Shown here: positions 1 to 8,640 of the stretch, in pieces
Position numbering within the stretch: the stretch's first letter is position 1
Layout of the letters: the number at the start of each line of letters is the position of its first letter
NCBI RefSeq assembly: GCF_001423105.1
Contig: NZ_LMNV01000003.1
Span: 198,473-262,472, forward strand
Source: Frondihabitans sp. Leaf304
Lineage (GTDB): Bacteria; Actinomycetota; Actinomycetes; Actinomycetales; Microbacteriaceae
DNA length: 64,000 nt
Reading direction: 5' to 3'
Translations under genes and position numbers: made by a program
Notes under the pieces: generated by a model
Seen by the model: only the letters and a program-made list of their open reading frames with translations
Told to the model about the DNA's origin: nothing
Database searches by the model: none

Positions 1-6
1 CACCCT

Positions 7-165
7 CAGAAATGGTCGGGCCCTGCCCTCTCTCACGAGAGCAGGGCCCGATTTCTTCGTCGTGCCCATTGCTTTCGATGCGCAAGCGCATCTAAAGCGG
101 CACAGAAATGGTCGGGCCCTGCCCTCTCTCACGAGGGCAGGGCCCGATTTCTTCGTCGTGCCCAT
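7..165. repeat. Tandem duplicate (period 96 bp) of a terminator-like hairpin unit
   Basis: A 63-base unit at 7-69 recurs at 103-165 with only one or two changes, and a remnant (CAGAAATGGTCG) starts a third copy at 200. Each unit is a long inverted repeat: AGAAAT and CGGGCCCTGC pair with GCAGGGCCCG and ATTTCT, and in the second copy GCCCTC/GAGGGC closes a 6-base loop. The spacer holds another hairpin, GATGCGC-AA-GCGCATC (77-92), which is degenerate in the second copy. The likely role is transcription termination for a gene left of the window. The duplication is probably local slippage or recombination. Confidence 0.8.
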
Positions 166-311
166 GGGCTTCGTATGAGCAAGCGCATCGAAAGCAGATC
201 AGAAATGGTCGTGTCCCTCGGCTCGGTCCGAATGGCTTCAAGACCTTTTGGGCTCGAACATCTTATATGTCTCTGATATTCTGGTGACATCAATCTGACC
301 CGGGGGTAGAT
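166..311 (+). promoter_or_regulatory. AT-richer leader of the first acyltransferase gene
   Basis: The stretch 241-295 is clearly AT-richer than its surroundings (for example TTATAT at 263-268 and GATATT at 275-280) and lies just upstream of the GTG start at 312. It is therefore the most likely promoter area. No convincing -35/-10 pair with 16-18 bp spacing could be assigned. GGGGG at 302-306 is a plausible ribosome-binding site. No gene was seen in 1-311. Confidence 0.35.
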
Positions 312-2465
312 GTGCCCAGATCAGGCCGCAAACCAACAACCACTCTTGCCACGAGAAATGGCAGACGCTCCGATATTCAGGGCCTTCGTGCCCTGGCCGT
401 CATCGGTGTCATCGCCAACCACCTGACAGGAGCCCCCTCGGGTGGCTTTCTCGGAGTCGACGTCTTCTTCGTCATTTCCGGCTTTCTCATCACGGGGCTG
501 CTCGTACGCGAGCGACAGCAGACCGGGCGCATCTCTCTCGCTGACTTCTACCGACGCCGGGTCAAACGCATCGTCCCGATAGCCCTGCTCGTCACGATGT
601 CGACGTGTGTGGCCGCGTTCGCACTGTTCAACTCCGCACGAGCCGACTCGGTTCTGACCGACGCGAAGTGGTCCGCCGCGTTTCTTGCCAACTGGCATTT
701 CGCCGCCTCTGGCACCGACTACTTCACGAGCCAGAACGCCACTTCCCCGTTGCAGCACCTCTGGTCATTGTCCGTCGAGGAGCAGTTCTACGTGGTCTGG
801 CCGCTTCTCCTCATCGCCGGCTTCTTCGCCTTCTCCACGGCCCGGTTCTCGCGCCAGCGCGGTGCCCTCGTCGCTGTGGCGATCGCCCTGGTCGGGGCGT
901 CCTTCTTCTACGCGGTCGCGTCGACCAGCGCCGAGCCGATCGCAGCGTATTTCTCGACTCCAGCCCGAGCGTGGGAGCTCGGGTTCGGTGCCGTCCTCGC
1001 ACTCGCCCTGCCGCTTTGGGAGCGCATTCCCCGCGCGGTGAGCGCCCTCGCCTCGTGGTTCGGCCTCGGGGGCATCGTGGCGTCGTTCGTCTTCATCGAT
1101 GCGTCGTTCGCGGTTCCCGGCCCTTGGGCGCTCGCAGCCGTTGCCTCGTCCGGGCTCGTCATCCTCGGCGGGGCTGCCCGCACGGCGCCCCGGCTCGTGC
1201 CTCTGTCCAATCCGGTCACGGGATTCATCGGTGACATCTCGTACTCGCTCTACCTGTGGCACCTGCCCGTGATCGTGTTCGTGGGGGTCTCGCTCGAGGC
1301 CGGCTCTCCGGCTCTGTATGCCGCAGCGATCGCACTCACGGGCGGCCTCTCGGTAGCGACCTACTACCTCCTCGAGCGACCTGCCCTGTCAGCGCCGCTC
1401 CTTACGGGCGAATCGGTCCAGAATCGCGCGGCTCTCTGGCGAGAATGGCGGAAAGCGCATGGAGCGACTTACCGTACTGGCGGCCTCGCCGTCCTTTCGG
1501 GCATCACTGTCGTCCTCTGCGCCGCGACCCTCCTCCCCTCGACGTCACCCGCGGTCACGCGTCCACTCCCCATGGCCGGAGCGGCTGGAGAATCCAGCAC
1601 CGCTACCGACCAGGGCGGCCCCGTGCAGCAAAAACTCGCGAAGCAGATCGAGGCAGCGCTCGGGGCCAGCACCTGGCCAGACCTCGACCCCTCCATCGAC
1701 GCGGAGATCAACGGCCCAGACGCGGCCTCCGAGGTGGCGACCTGCGGCCAACCCGGTCGCATCGATATCGGTAGCTGCAGTTGGGGGTCCCCCTCTGCGA
1801 AAAAATCCCTGGCGGTAGTGGGCGACTCCGTCGCGCTTGCCTACGCCAAGACGTTCATCGCCATGACAGAGGCGCATGACGATATCTCGGTCACGAGCCT
1901 TGGCCAGTTCGGCTGTCCACTCGCCGATCTCCCGCTTCACGAGGGCAGCACAGATAAAACCGAGTGCTCTCGGCATCGTGAAGAGACGCTGACGACGCTC
2001 GAAACGCTCAAGCCCGATGTCGTAGTCGTCACTGACACCTACGCTCCGCTCACCGATGTCACCACGAAGGCATCTGTCTCGGCGGCCCAGTGGAAGACCG
2101 GCATGAAGGGTGTCACCGATCGCATGGCCGCTACCGGGGCACAGGTCGTCTTCCTGCCTCCGCCACCGCCGGGGGCCGTTCTCGAGACGTGCTTCACTCC
2201 CCGCAGCGTTCCGTCCTCCTGCATCTCACGCGTCAGCAGCACCTGGACGGCCCGGGCCGAGACCGAGAAGAGTCTGGCGAAGTCGGTGCAGGGCACCTTC
2301 GTCGACACGCGGCCCCTTTTCTGTGTCTCGGGCCTGTGCCCTGCCTTCGTTGGCCGCGACGTCGTCAAATCCGATCTCAATCACCTCACGGTCCGCTACG
2401 CCACCGCGATCGCACCGGCCATGTACGAACTTCTGAAGGAGGCGGGGGTTCTCAGTCCGGCGTGA
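312..2465 (+). CDS. Membrane acyltransferase-3 family protein with C-terminal SGNH domain (OatA-like)
   Basis: This 717-residue protein fits the two-domain OatA-type architecture. Residues about 20-390 form a multi-pass acyltransferase-3 domain. It has the family entry motif SDIQGLRALAV, the conserved His37 after the first helix, and the GVDVFFVISGFLITG signature. The C-terminal half (about 480-717) is an extracytoplasmic SGNH hydrolase-like domain with GDS (Ser506) and the DLNH pair Asp688/His691. Family members take acyl groups across the membrane and place them on surface glycans or lipids. The substrate here is unknown. A GTG start at 312 follows a G-rich ribosome-binding site. Two paralogues lie at 12.8-17.1 kb. 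Confidence 0.88.
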   Translation: MPRSGRKPTTTLATRNGRRSDIQGLRALAVIGVIANHLTGAPSGGFLGVDVFFVISGFLITGLLVRERQQTGRISLADFYRRRVKRIVPIALLVTMSTCVAAFALFNSARADSVLTDAKWSAAFLANWHFAASGTDYFTSQNATSPLQHLWSLSVEEQFYVVWPLLLIAGFFAFSTARFSRQRGALVAVAIALVGASFFYAVASTSAEPIAAYFSTPARAWELGFGAVLALALPLWERIPRAVSALASWFGLGGIVASFVFIDASFAVPGPWALAAVASSGLVILGGAARTAPRLVPLSNPVTGFIGDISYSLYLWHLPVIVFVGVSLEAGSPALYAAAIALTGGLSVATYYLLERPALSAPLLTGESVQNRAALWREWRKAHGATYRTGGLAVLSGITVVLCAATLLPSTSPAVTRPLPMAGAAGESSTATDQGGPVQQKLAKQIEAALGASTWPDLDPSIDAEINGPDAASEVATCGQPGRIDIGSCSWGSPSAKKSLAVVGDSVALAYAKTFIAMTEAHDDISVTSLGQFGCPLADLPLHEGSTDKTECSRHREETLTTLETLKPDVVVVTDTYAPLTDVTTKASVSAAQWKTGMKGVTDRMAATGAQVVFLPPPPPGAVLETCFTPRSVPSSCISRVSSTWTARAETEKSLAKSVQGTFVDTRPLFCVSGLCPAFVGRDVVKSDLNHLTVRYATAIAPAMYELLKEAGVLSPA

Positions 2466-2477
2466 GAGGCTGACCGC

Positions 2478-2828
2478 ATGCTCGAGGTGGATGCGAACGC
2501 GTTTGAGAAGCTCGTGATCAACGAGCTCGACCTCCTTCCCGACGACATGTTCGAGGGTCTGGAAAACGTCGCCTTCGTCACCGAAGATCGCCCCGAAGAC
2601 GGCTCCCTCGACCTCCTCGGGCTCTACGACGGCGTGAGCCTCACCGAGCGGGGCCAGTACGGCTTCGGTGAGCTACCCGACCGCATCATCCTGTATCGGG
2701 AGCCTCACCTCGCGGCGTGCGACACCGAAGACGACCTCCGCGACGAGATCCACGTGACGCTGGTCCACGAGATCGGTCACTACTACGGTTTCGACGACGA
2801 CAAACTGCACGAGCTCGGCTGGGCGTAG
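2478..2828 (+). CDS. Small zincin-like metallopeptidase (HEIGHYYG)
   Basis: This acidic 116-residue protein has no signal peptide or membrane segment. Its defining feature is HEIGHYYGFDDD near residues 96-107, an HExxH zinc-binding/catalytic motif followed by the G and D of the minimal zincin family (PF06262-like). Members are small cytoplasmic proteins of unknown substrate, common in actinobacteria. The gene starts 12 bp after the acyltransferase stop on the same strand, so the two are probably co-transcribed. It is convergent with the next gene, with only 4 bp between the stops. Confidence 0.8.
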   Translation: MLEVDANAFEKLVINELDLLPDDMFEGLENVAFVTEDRPEDGSLDLLGLYDGVSLTERGQYGFGELPDRIILYREPHLAACDTEDDLRDEIHVTLVHEIGHYYGFDDDKLHELGWA

Positions 2829-2832
2829 TCGG

Positions 2833-3396
2833 TCAGCCCTCTACGACGACGTCGGCGAGCCGGCGCGGGTCGTTCGCCATGCGGTGTGCCTCCTCCTGCG
2901 CGGCCCAGACATCCCACCACGCACTGTCGGCGTAGTCCGCGGCGTCCACTACCGACCGTTCACGCACACGCGACCGCCGAGACTCATCGTCGAGCTCGAC
3001 CCACACGCGCAGCGTAGCCAGAGGAGCCGAGGCACGGGTGAGGGCACCGGCACCCTCGATCACCAGCGGCCGTCGCGGGTCGAGGGAGCGCCAGGTGGAA
3101 GGCTCACTGGCGTCCCAGTCCCAGCGGCGGTGGCCGGGTTCAGCGGCGCGGAGCATGTCGCGGACGACGGCCTCGGAGGCGCGAGCGAGGCCGTGCCAAC
3201 CGGGATACACGTCGTCGAGCTCCACGAGCTGAGCGTCGAGGAGTGGCGCCAGGGCTCGGCCGAGTGTCGTCTTGCCGGATCCTGATCTCCCGTCGATGAG
3301 CACGACCGGACGCGCGCTCCCAGCCTGCGCACGCGAGGCGAGCAGGGCGAGAGAAGTCGACGAAGACAACGACAGTGGCGAGGGCTGATCAGGCAA
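2833..3396 (-). CDS. P-loop kinase of uridine-kinase-like type, last gene of the thiamin-precursor transport operon
   Basis: This protein of about 187 residues has Walker A GRSGSGKT near the N-terminus, then LVELDDVYPGWHGL. That arrangement resembles the substrate-binding aspartate region of nucleoside/uridine kinases and shikimate-kinase-like P-loop kinases. A basic lid-like RSRVRERS segment lies near the C-terminus. The start is uncertain: TTG at 3396 would overlap the EcfT stop, TTG at 3369 lies just beyond it, and no ATG or GTG fits. The overlap makes it part of the TPP-controlled ykoE-type operon. A role in phosphorylating the imported pyrimidine/thiamin precursor is only an inference. 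It could instead be an unrelated nucleoside or carbohydrate kinase. Confidence 0.7.
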   Translation of the reverse strand: MPDQPSPLSLSSSTSLALLASRAQAGSARPVVLIDGRSGSGKTTLGRALAPLLDAQLVELDDVYPGWHGLARASEAVVRDMLRAAEPGHRRWDWDASEPSTWRSLDPRRPLVIEGAGALTRASAPLATLRVWVELDDESRRSRVRERSVVDAADYADSAWWDVWAAQEEAHRMANDPRRLADVVVEG

Positions 3397-4183
3397 AGAC
3401 GATCGACCAGGTTCCCGCGAGGCAGGCCGCGACGACCGCGACGGCGGCGATGACGACGGCCACGACGACGAGGATCCACTCGGCACGCCCGAAGGTCGAC
3501 TCACGCGCCCACGTGCGGGGTGCATCGGTGCCGAATCCCTTCGCTTCCATCGCCGTGGCGAGTTTGCTCCCCCGGCGCACCGAGAGCACCAGGAGGGCGA
3601 AGGCCATACCCGTGCCGCGACGGACCGCCCCGACGATGCCACCCTCGTCGGCGACGCCCCGGGCACGCCGGGCGAGCCCGAGCTGCCGCCAATCGTCGAC
3701 GAAGAGGCCCACCAGCCGCAGGCCGGCGAGGCCGCCCAGCACGAAGCGGGCGGGAAGACGCAGCACCTGGGCGAGGCCGTCGGCGAGGTCGGTGGGGTCG
3801 GTGGTGGCGAAGAGCACGATGCCGGGGATGCCGACCGCGAGGATCCTGAGCCCGATCGCGAACGCCAGCGCGACCGACCCCTCGGTGACGGTGATGAAAC
3901 CGAGTCGCCACAGGGTGGCACCGGAGTCGACGCCGTAAAGGGAGGTCGCGATGACCGCGAGCGGCGCCGCGATCCAGAGCGGCAGCGTGCGCTTCACCAG
4001 CTGCCGCGGGCTGAGCCCCGCGAAGAGGAGCAGAACGGCCTCGAGCGCGAGCGCCGTACCCGCCGAGACCCAGTCGATGGAGAGCAGCAGTGTGATGCTG
4101 ACGATCACGGCAGCCAGCAGTTTGGCGACCGGATTGACGCGTCCGATCGCCCGGGTCGTCTCGATCGTGGAGAGGATCGTCAC
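3389..4183 (-). CDS. ykoC: ECF transporter transmembrane subunit EcfT (YkoC-like)
   Basis: This 264-residue integral membrane protein has four to five predicted helices in the N-terminal two thirds. It carries the two cytoplasmic Ala-Arg-Gly-type coupling motifs of EcfT proteins, one in ARRARGVADEG and one in AMEAKGFGTD, the second with Lys in place of Arg. These dock onto the ATPase grooves. The ATG start at 4183 overlaps the ATPase stop (ATGA), showing translational coupling. The order S component, fused A component, T component under a TPP riboswitch matches YkoEDC, which imports hydroxymethylpyrimidine, the thiamin precursor. Confidence 0.88.
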   Translation of the reverse strand: MTILSTIETTRAIGRVNPVAKLLAAVIVSITLLLSIDWVSAGTALALEAVLLLFAGLSPRQLVKRTLPLWIAAPLAVIATSLYGVDSGATLWRLGFITVTEGSVALAFAIGLRILAVGIPGIVLFATTDPTDLADGLAQVLRLPARFVLGGLAGLRLVGLFVDDWRQLGLARRARGVADEGGIVGAVRRGTGMAFALLVLSVRRGSKLATAMEAKGFGTDAPRTWARESTFGRAEWILVVVAVVIAAVAVVAACLAGTWSIVFA

Positions 4184-5691
4184 GCCGACACCGCCGCCCG
4201 AGAGGCCGAGATCCGAGGCACGGCGCGGGAGCCGGACGGCGCGAGGGTCAGCACTTCGTCGGCGAGCACATCCACGAACTCGGCGTCGTGCGTGACCGCC
4301 ACGATGGCGCTGCCGGAGTCGAGCAATTCGGCCGCGAGCGCGACGAGCTCGCGCCAGGTGCGGGCGTCCTGCCCGAAGGTCGGCTCGTCGAGCACGAGCA
4401 CCCGAGGCCGTGAGGCGAGCACCGTGGCGACCGAGAGTCGGCGCTTCTCGCCGCCCGAGAGCGTGAACGGGTTCGCCTCGGCGAGGTGGGCGAGCCGGAG
4501 GCGCTCGAGCAGGTCGTCGACGCGCGCATCGACCTCGGTGGGAGCGAGGCGCAGAGCCCGCGGTCCGACAGCCAGTTCGGCCCGCACGCTCGACGCGAGC
4601 AATTGGTGCTCAGGATCCTGGAAGACGGTTCCGATCCGAGTCAGCAGCTCCCGTGACTTCCAGCGGATCGGCTCTCGTGCCGCCCCTGCGGCGAGCGGGC
4701 CCGCGGCCTCGAGACTGCCCCCGGCCGGAGGCAGGAGCCCCGCGACGGTGAGCGCCAGCGTCGACTTGCCCACGCCGTTCGGGCCCGTGATGGCGAGGGC
4801 GCGTCCGGCAACCACGGAGGCGTGGATGCCGGTCGCGACGGTGAGGCCGCGCTGGCGTCCGACAGTGAGGTCGGACACGTCGAGGAGGGGCGTCGGCGTC
4901 GGCTGCGACGTCGAGCGCGGAGGGAGGACGGGCGGGCGCCCGGGCACCCAGACCCCCGCCTCCGTCAGCGTCGCGGCGTGGGCGCCGAGGACGGCGTCTG
5001 GGGTGCCGTCGGCGAGAACGCCGCCGCCGGCTGCCAGCACGACCACGCGATCGACCACGGGGAGCCAGACCGACACGCGGTGCTCGACCACCACGAGCGT
5101 CGCCCCGCTCTGGGCGGTGACCCGGGCGACCGCGTCGCGCACTTCGCGCACCCCCTCGGGATCGAGGTTGGCCGTGGGCTCGTCGAGCAGCAGCAGCCCG
5201 GGCCGCATGGCCAGGGCTCCGGCGAGCGCGAGTCGTTGTTTCTGGCCGCCCGAGAGAGCCGACGTGGAGCGGTCGAGGGGCACGTCGAGTCCGACGGATT
5301 CGAGGGCCTCGTGCACTCGCGACCAGATCTCGTCGCGCGGTACGCCGAGATTCTCCGGACCGAAGGCGACGTCATCGCCGACGCGCGCGAGCACCACCTG
5401 GGAGTCCGGATCTTGGAGGACGAGCCCCGCCCGCCCGCGCTGCGTCGCCGCGGGGCGACCGTCGATGAGGAGCTCGCCGGCCGAGTCACCCTCCTCGTCA
5501 CCCCCGAGGACTCCGGCGAGCCCCGCGAGGAGCGTCGACTTGCCCGCGCCGGAGGCGCCGAGGAGGAGGACCCGCTCGCCGGGTTCGATGACGAGGTCGA
5601 GGGAATCGACGGCGGGCTGGATCCTTGAGGCGTGCCGCCACGACCACCCTCGTGCGTCGACCCGCGCACCCGGCCCGGGCGCGCGGATCAC
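4180..5691 (-). CDS. ykoD: Fused double ECF ATPase (YkoD-like)
   Basis: This 503-residue protein contains two complete ABC ATPase halves. The first has Walker A GASGAGKST (about 45-53), signature LSGGQKQR (about 146) and Walker B LLLDEPTANLD. The second has GPNGVGKST (about 300), LSGGEKRR (about 410) and VLVLDEPTFGQD. This fusion is typical of YkoD. The reading frame is open further upstream, but a GTG at 5691 lying one base after the YkoE stop is the sensible start. It powers uptake through EcfT and the S component YkoE, and it overlaps ecfT downstream. Confidence 0.9.
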   Translation of the reverse strand: MIRAPGPGARVDARGWSWRHASRIQPAVDSLDLVIEPGERVLLLGASGAGKSTLLAGLAGVLGGDEEGDSAGELLIDGRPAATQRGRAGLVLQDPDSQVVLARVGDDVAFGPENLGVPRDEIWSRVHEALESVGLDVPLDRSTSALSGGQKQRLALAGALAMRPGLLLLDEPTANLDPEGVREVRDAVARVTAQSGATLVVVEHRVSVWLPVVDRVVVLAAGGGVLADGTPDAVLGAHAATLTEAGVWVPGRPPVLPPRSTSQPTPTPLLDVSDLTVGRQRGLTVATGIHASVVAGRALAITGPNGVGKSTLALTVAGLLPPAGGSLEAAGPLAAGAAREPIRWKSRELLTRIGTVFQDPEHQLLASSVRAELAVGPRALRLAPTEVDARVDDLLERLRLAHLAEANPFTLSGGEKRRLSVATVLASRPRVLVLDEPTFGQDARTWRELVALAAELLDSGSAIVAVTHDAEFVDVLADEVLTLAPSGSRAVPRISASRAAVSA

Positions 5692-5692
5692 G

Positions 5693-6325
5693 TCAGACCC
5701 TCTTCGTGGCCGAGCGGCCGCTCGCGAACCGGCTGAGTGCACCGGAGGCGGCGAGACCGCGGACGGCGAGCCAGGAGAGCAGCCCGGCCAGCACGGCACC
5801 GGAGGCGACGGACGAGACGAGGTAGATGACCTTGAACTCGGGTGCGTAGGCCGCGACGCTCGAGAAGTTGGTGTCGAGGAGCCCCGCCGCGAGCCCGGCC
5901 CCCATGCCGGCGAGGAGCGCCGCGCCCAGCCGCCACGACCGGTAGAGAAGCACGGCGAAGAGGAGTTCGGCGCCGAGACCCTCGAGGATGCCCCAGATGA
6001 GCGTCGAAAAGCCCCACTGCGTGCCCACCAGCATCGACACGACGGCCGCGACGATCTCGGTGTAAAGCGCGGCGCCCGGCTTGCGGATCACGAGGCCGCC
6101 GAGCACGCCGGCGAAGAGCCAGCCGCCGGCCAAGAGACCCTCGAGGCCCGGCGAGAAGGTCAGCAGACCGCTGAGCGGGGTCCAGGCGAGACCCCAAGCC
6201 CAGAAGATGACGCCAGCGGCGACGCCCAAGACGCTGGCGACGACGATGTCGACGACCCGCCACCGTCGGGGCGGCGAGGCCGGGGTGCTGCTCGAGGTGG
6301 TGCGAGTGCTCGCAGAAACAGACAT
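5693..6325 (-). CDS. ykoE: ECF transporter substrate-specific component YkoE (thiamin precursor)
   Basis: This 210-residue membrane protein with about six helices matches the YkoE family, with conserved stretches VVDIVVASVLGVAAGV and LEGLGAELLFA. The chosen ATG at 6325 is immediately preceded by GGAGG, which sits in the 3' arm of the TPP aptamer. The upstream in-frame ATG lies inside the riboswitch and is rejected. YkoE binds hydroxymethylpyrimidine or a related precursor and delivers it to the ATPase/EcfT module encoded directly downstream. Thiamin pyrophosphate should shut off expression. Confidence 0.9.
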   Translation of the reverse strand: MSVSASTRTTSSSTPASPPRRWRVVDIVVASVLGVAAGVIFWAWGLAWTPLSGLLTFSPGLEGLLAGGWLFAGVLGGLVIRKPGAALYTEIVAAVVSMLVGTQWGFSTLIWGILEGLGAELLFAVLLYRSWRLGAALLAGMGAGLAAGLLDTNFSSVAAYAPEFKVIYLVSSVASGAVLAGLLSWLAVRGLAASGALSRFASGRSATKRV

Positions 6326-6332
6326 GCGTTCT

Positions 6333-6420
6333 CCTCCCTGCGCCGGCATGATCCGGATCAGGTTCGACGGTCGAAGCGTGGATCGCTTCCTCTCAGCCCG
6401 GCTCACCGGACTCCCGTGTG
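6333..6420 (-). promoter_or_regulatory. TPP riboswitch (THI element)
   Basis: Read on the minus strand, this leader has the hallmarks of the THI element. They are the P2 stem CCGG...CCGG followed by CUGAGA (6391-6396), a variable P3 stem GAAGCG/CGCTTC, the conserved GAACCUGAUCCGGA (6352-6365), and the closing GCCGGCGCAGGGA. The 3' end overlaps the GGAGG ribosome-binding site of ykoE, so TPP binding probably hides the site (translational control). This strongly supports a thiamin role for the whole operon. Confidence 0.93.
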
Positions 6421-6430
6421 TTGTGGGTCG

Positions 6431-6436
6431 AGCATA
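6431..6436 (-). promoter_or_regulatory. Putative -10 box of the thiamin transport operon
   Basis: On the minus strand the sequence TATGCT lies a few bases before the start of the TPP aptamer, the right distance for the transcription start. No good -35 hexamer is visible. A GC-rich perfect inverted repeat, CGCGTCCG/CGGACGCG (6445-6476), sits just upstream in the divergent region shared with glgX. Confidence 0.5.
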
Positions 6437-6522
6437 ACGCCTACCGCGTCCGCGTGCCGGGGAGGGCCCGGACGCGATCAGCCGATCGCCCGTAGGCTTA
6501 GCCGAGTCCTGACGGAGGTTCG

Positions 6523-8640
6523 ATGATCACCTGGCCCGGCAACCCCTATCCCCTCGGTGCCAATTACGACGGCAGCGGCACCAACTTCGCCATCTACTCG
6601 GAGGCGGCCGAGCTCGTGCAGCTCTGCCTGTTCGACGACTCCGGAGTCGAGACGAGGGTCGACCTCGTCGAGGTCGACGCCTACGTCTGGCACGCCTATT
6701 TGCCGAGCGTGCAGCCGGGGCAGCGCTACGGCTACCGAGTGCACGGCCCCTACGACCCCTCCAAGGGGCAGCGCGCCAACGCGAACAAGCTCCTCCTCGA
6801 CCCGTACGCGAAGGCGACGAGCGGCGAGATCGACTGGGACGAGGCGCTGTTCGCCTACAACTTCGGCGCGCCCGATTCCCGCAACGACAAAGACAGCGCG
6901 GCGCACATGATGATGAGCGTCGTCATCAACCCGTTCTTCGACTGGCAGGGCGACCGTCCGCCGAAGTACACCTACGACGAGACGGTCATCTACGAAGCCC
7001 ACGTCAAGGGCCTGACCGAGACGCACCCCGACATTCCCGAGTCGGAGCGCGGCACCTACGCGGGCGTCGCCCACCCGGCGATCATCGAGCACCTCAAGGG
7101 GCTCGGGGTCACCGCCATCGAGCTCATGCCGGTGCACCAGTTCGTGCAAGACAACACCCTGCTCGAGAAGGGCCTCCGCAACTACTGGGGCTACAACACC
7201 ATCGGCTTCTTCGCACCGCACCAGCAGTACGCCTCGGTGACCGACCACGGCCAGCAGGTGCAGGAGTTCAAGACGATGGTCCGTGTGCTCCACGAAGCGG
7301 GCATCGAGGTCATCATCGACGTGGTCTACAACCACACGGCAGAGGGCAACCACCTCGGGCCGACCCTGTCGTTCAAGGGCATCGACAACGCCAGCTACTA
7401 CCGCCTCGTCGAAGACGACCAGCAGTTCTACATGGACTACACCGGCACCGGCAACTCGCTCAACGTGCGTCACCCGCACTCGCTGCAGCTGATCATGGAC
7501 TCCCTGCGCTACTGGGTGACCGAGATGCACGTCGACGGCTTCCGCTTCGACCTCGCGGCTGCCCTCGCCCGCGAGTTCTACGAGGTCGATCGCCTGTCGA
7601 CCTTCTTCGAGCTCGTGCAGCAGGATCCCATCGTCAGCCAGGTCAAGCTCATCGCCGAGCCGTGGGACGTCGGGCCGGGCGGTTACCAGGTCGGCAACTT
7701 CCCGCCCCAGTGGACGGAGTGGAACGGCAAGTACCGCGACACCGTGCGCGACTTCTGGCGCGGCGAGCCGGCGACCCTCGGCGAGTTCGCCTCGCGGATC
7801 ACCGGATCGGCCGACCTCTACCAGCGCGACGGACGACGGCCCATCGCGTCGATCAACTTCGTCACGGCCCACGACGGCTTCACCATGCGCGACCTGGTGT
7901 CGTACAACGAGAAGCGCAACGAGGCCAACGGTGAGAACGGCAACGACGGCGAAAGCCACAACCGCTCCTGGAACTCCGGGGTCGAGGGCCCCACGACCGA
8001 CGAGGCGATCACCGCCCTGCGGCGCCAGCGGGTCAAGAACTTCTTGGCGACCCTGATGCTGAGCCAGGGCGTGCCGATGCTGCTCCACGGCGACGAGCTG
8101 GGCCGCACGCAGAACGGCAACAACAACACCTACGCGCAAGACAGCGAGATCGCCTGGGTCGACTGGGAGAACGCCGACGCCGAGCTCGTCGAGTTCACGA
8201 CACGGGTGATCGAGCTCCGTCGCAAGCACCCGACCTTCCGCCGCCAGAGCTACTTCGACGGACGCAATGTGCGTCGCGGCGAAGGCGACCCTCTGCCCGA
8301 CATCGTCTGGCTGACGCCCGAGGGCGACTCGATGACCGCCGACGAGTGGGATTCCGGTTTCGGGCGCTCGATCGGCATGTTCCTCAACGGCAATGGCATC
8401 CACGGTCGCGACAAGCGAGGCGGTCGGGTCACCGACGTGAACTTCGTCGTGTACTTCAACGCCCACCACGAGGCTGTCAGCTTCACCCTGCCCTCCGACG
8501 AATACGCGGAGTGCTGGGAGGTCGTGCTCGACACGACGGACTCCCCCGAACCCACCCACGCGATCAAGGCCGGTGACGTGCTGCCCGTGCCGGGCCGCTC
8601 GATCGTCGTCCTCCGCGCCAGCACGGAAGACGCCGAATGA
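6523..8640 (+). CDS. glgX: Glycogen debranching enzyme GlgX
   Basis: This 705-residue GH13 enzyme hydrolyses alpha-1,6 branches of phosphorylase-trimmed glycogen. The N-terminal carbohydrate-binding module begins at WPGNPYPLGANYDGSGTNFAIYSE. The barrel carries DVVYNH, the nucleophile Asp342 in DGFRFD, the acid/base Glu379 in IAEPWDVG, and Asp451 in TAHDGF. Length and order are normal for bacterial GlgX. A strong GGAGG precedes the ATG. Its stop overlaps the treY start (ATGA), so glgX-treY-treZ form one translationally coupled operon converting glycogen to trehalose. Confidence 0.96.
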   Translation: MITWPGNPYPLGANYDGSGTNFAIYSEAAELVQLCLFDDSGVETRVDLVEVDAYVWHAYLPSVQPGQRYGYRVHGPYDPSKGQRANANKLLLDPYAKATSGEIDWDEALFAYNFGAPDSRNDKDSAAHMMMSVVINPFFDWQGDRPPKYTYDETVIYEAHVKGLTETHPDIPESERGTYAGVAHPAIIEHLKGLGVTAIELMPVHQFVQDNTLLEKGLRNYWGYNTIGFFAPHQQYASVTDHGQQVQEFKTMVRVLHEAGIEVIIDVVYNHTAEGNHLGPTLSFKGIDNASYYRLVEDDQQFYMDYTGTGNSLNVRHPHSLQLIMDSLRYWVTEMHVDGFRFDLAAALAREFYEVDRLSTFFELVQQDPIVSQVKLIAEPWDVGPGGYQVGNFPPQWTEWNGKYRDTVRDFWRGEPATLGEFASRITGSADLYQRDGRRPIASINFVTAHDGFTMRDLVSYNEKRNEANGENGNDGESHNRSWNSGVEGPTTDEAITALRRQRVKNFLATLMLSQGVPMLLHGDELGRTQNGNNNTYAQDSEIAWVDWENADAELVEFTTRVIELRRKHPTFRRQSYFDGRNVRRGEGDPLPDIVWLTPEGDSMTADEWDSGFGRSIGMFLNGNGIHGRDKRGGRVTDVNFVVYFNAHHEAVSFTLPSDEYAECWEVVLDTTDSPEPTHAIKAGDVLPVPGRSIVVLRASTEDAE

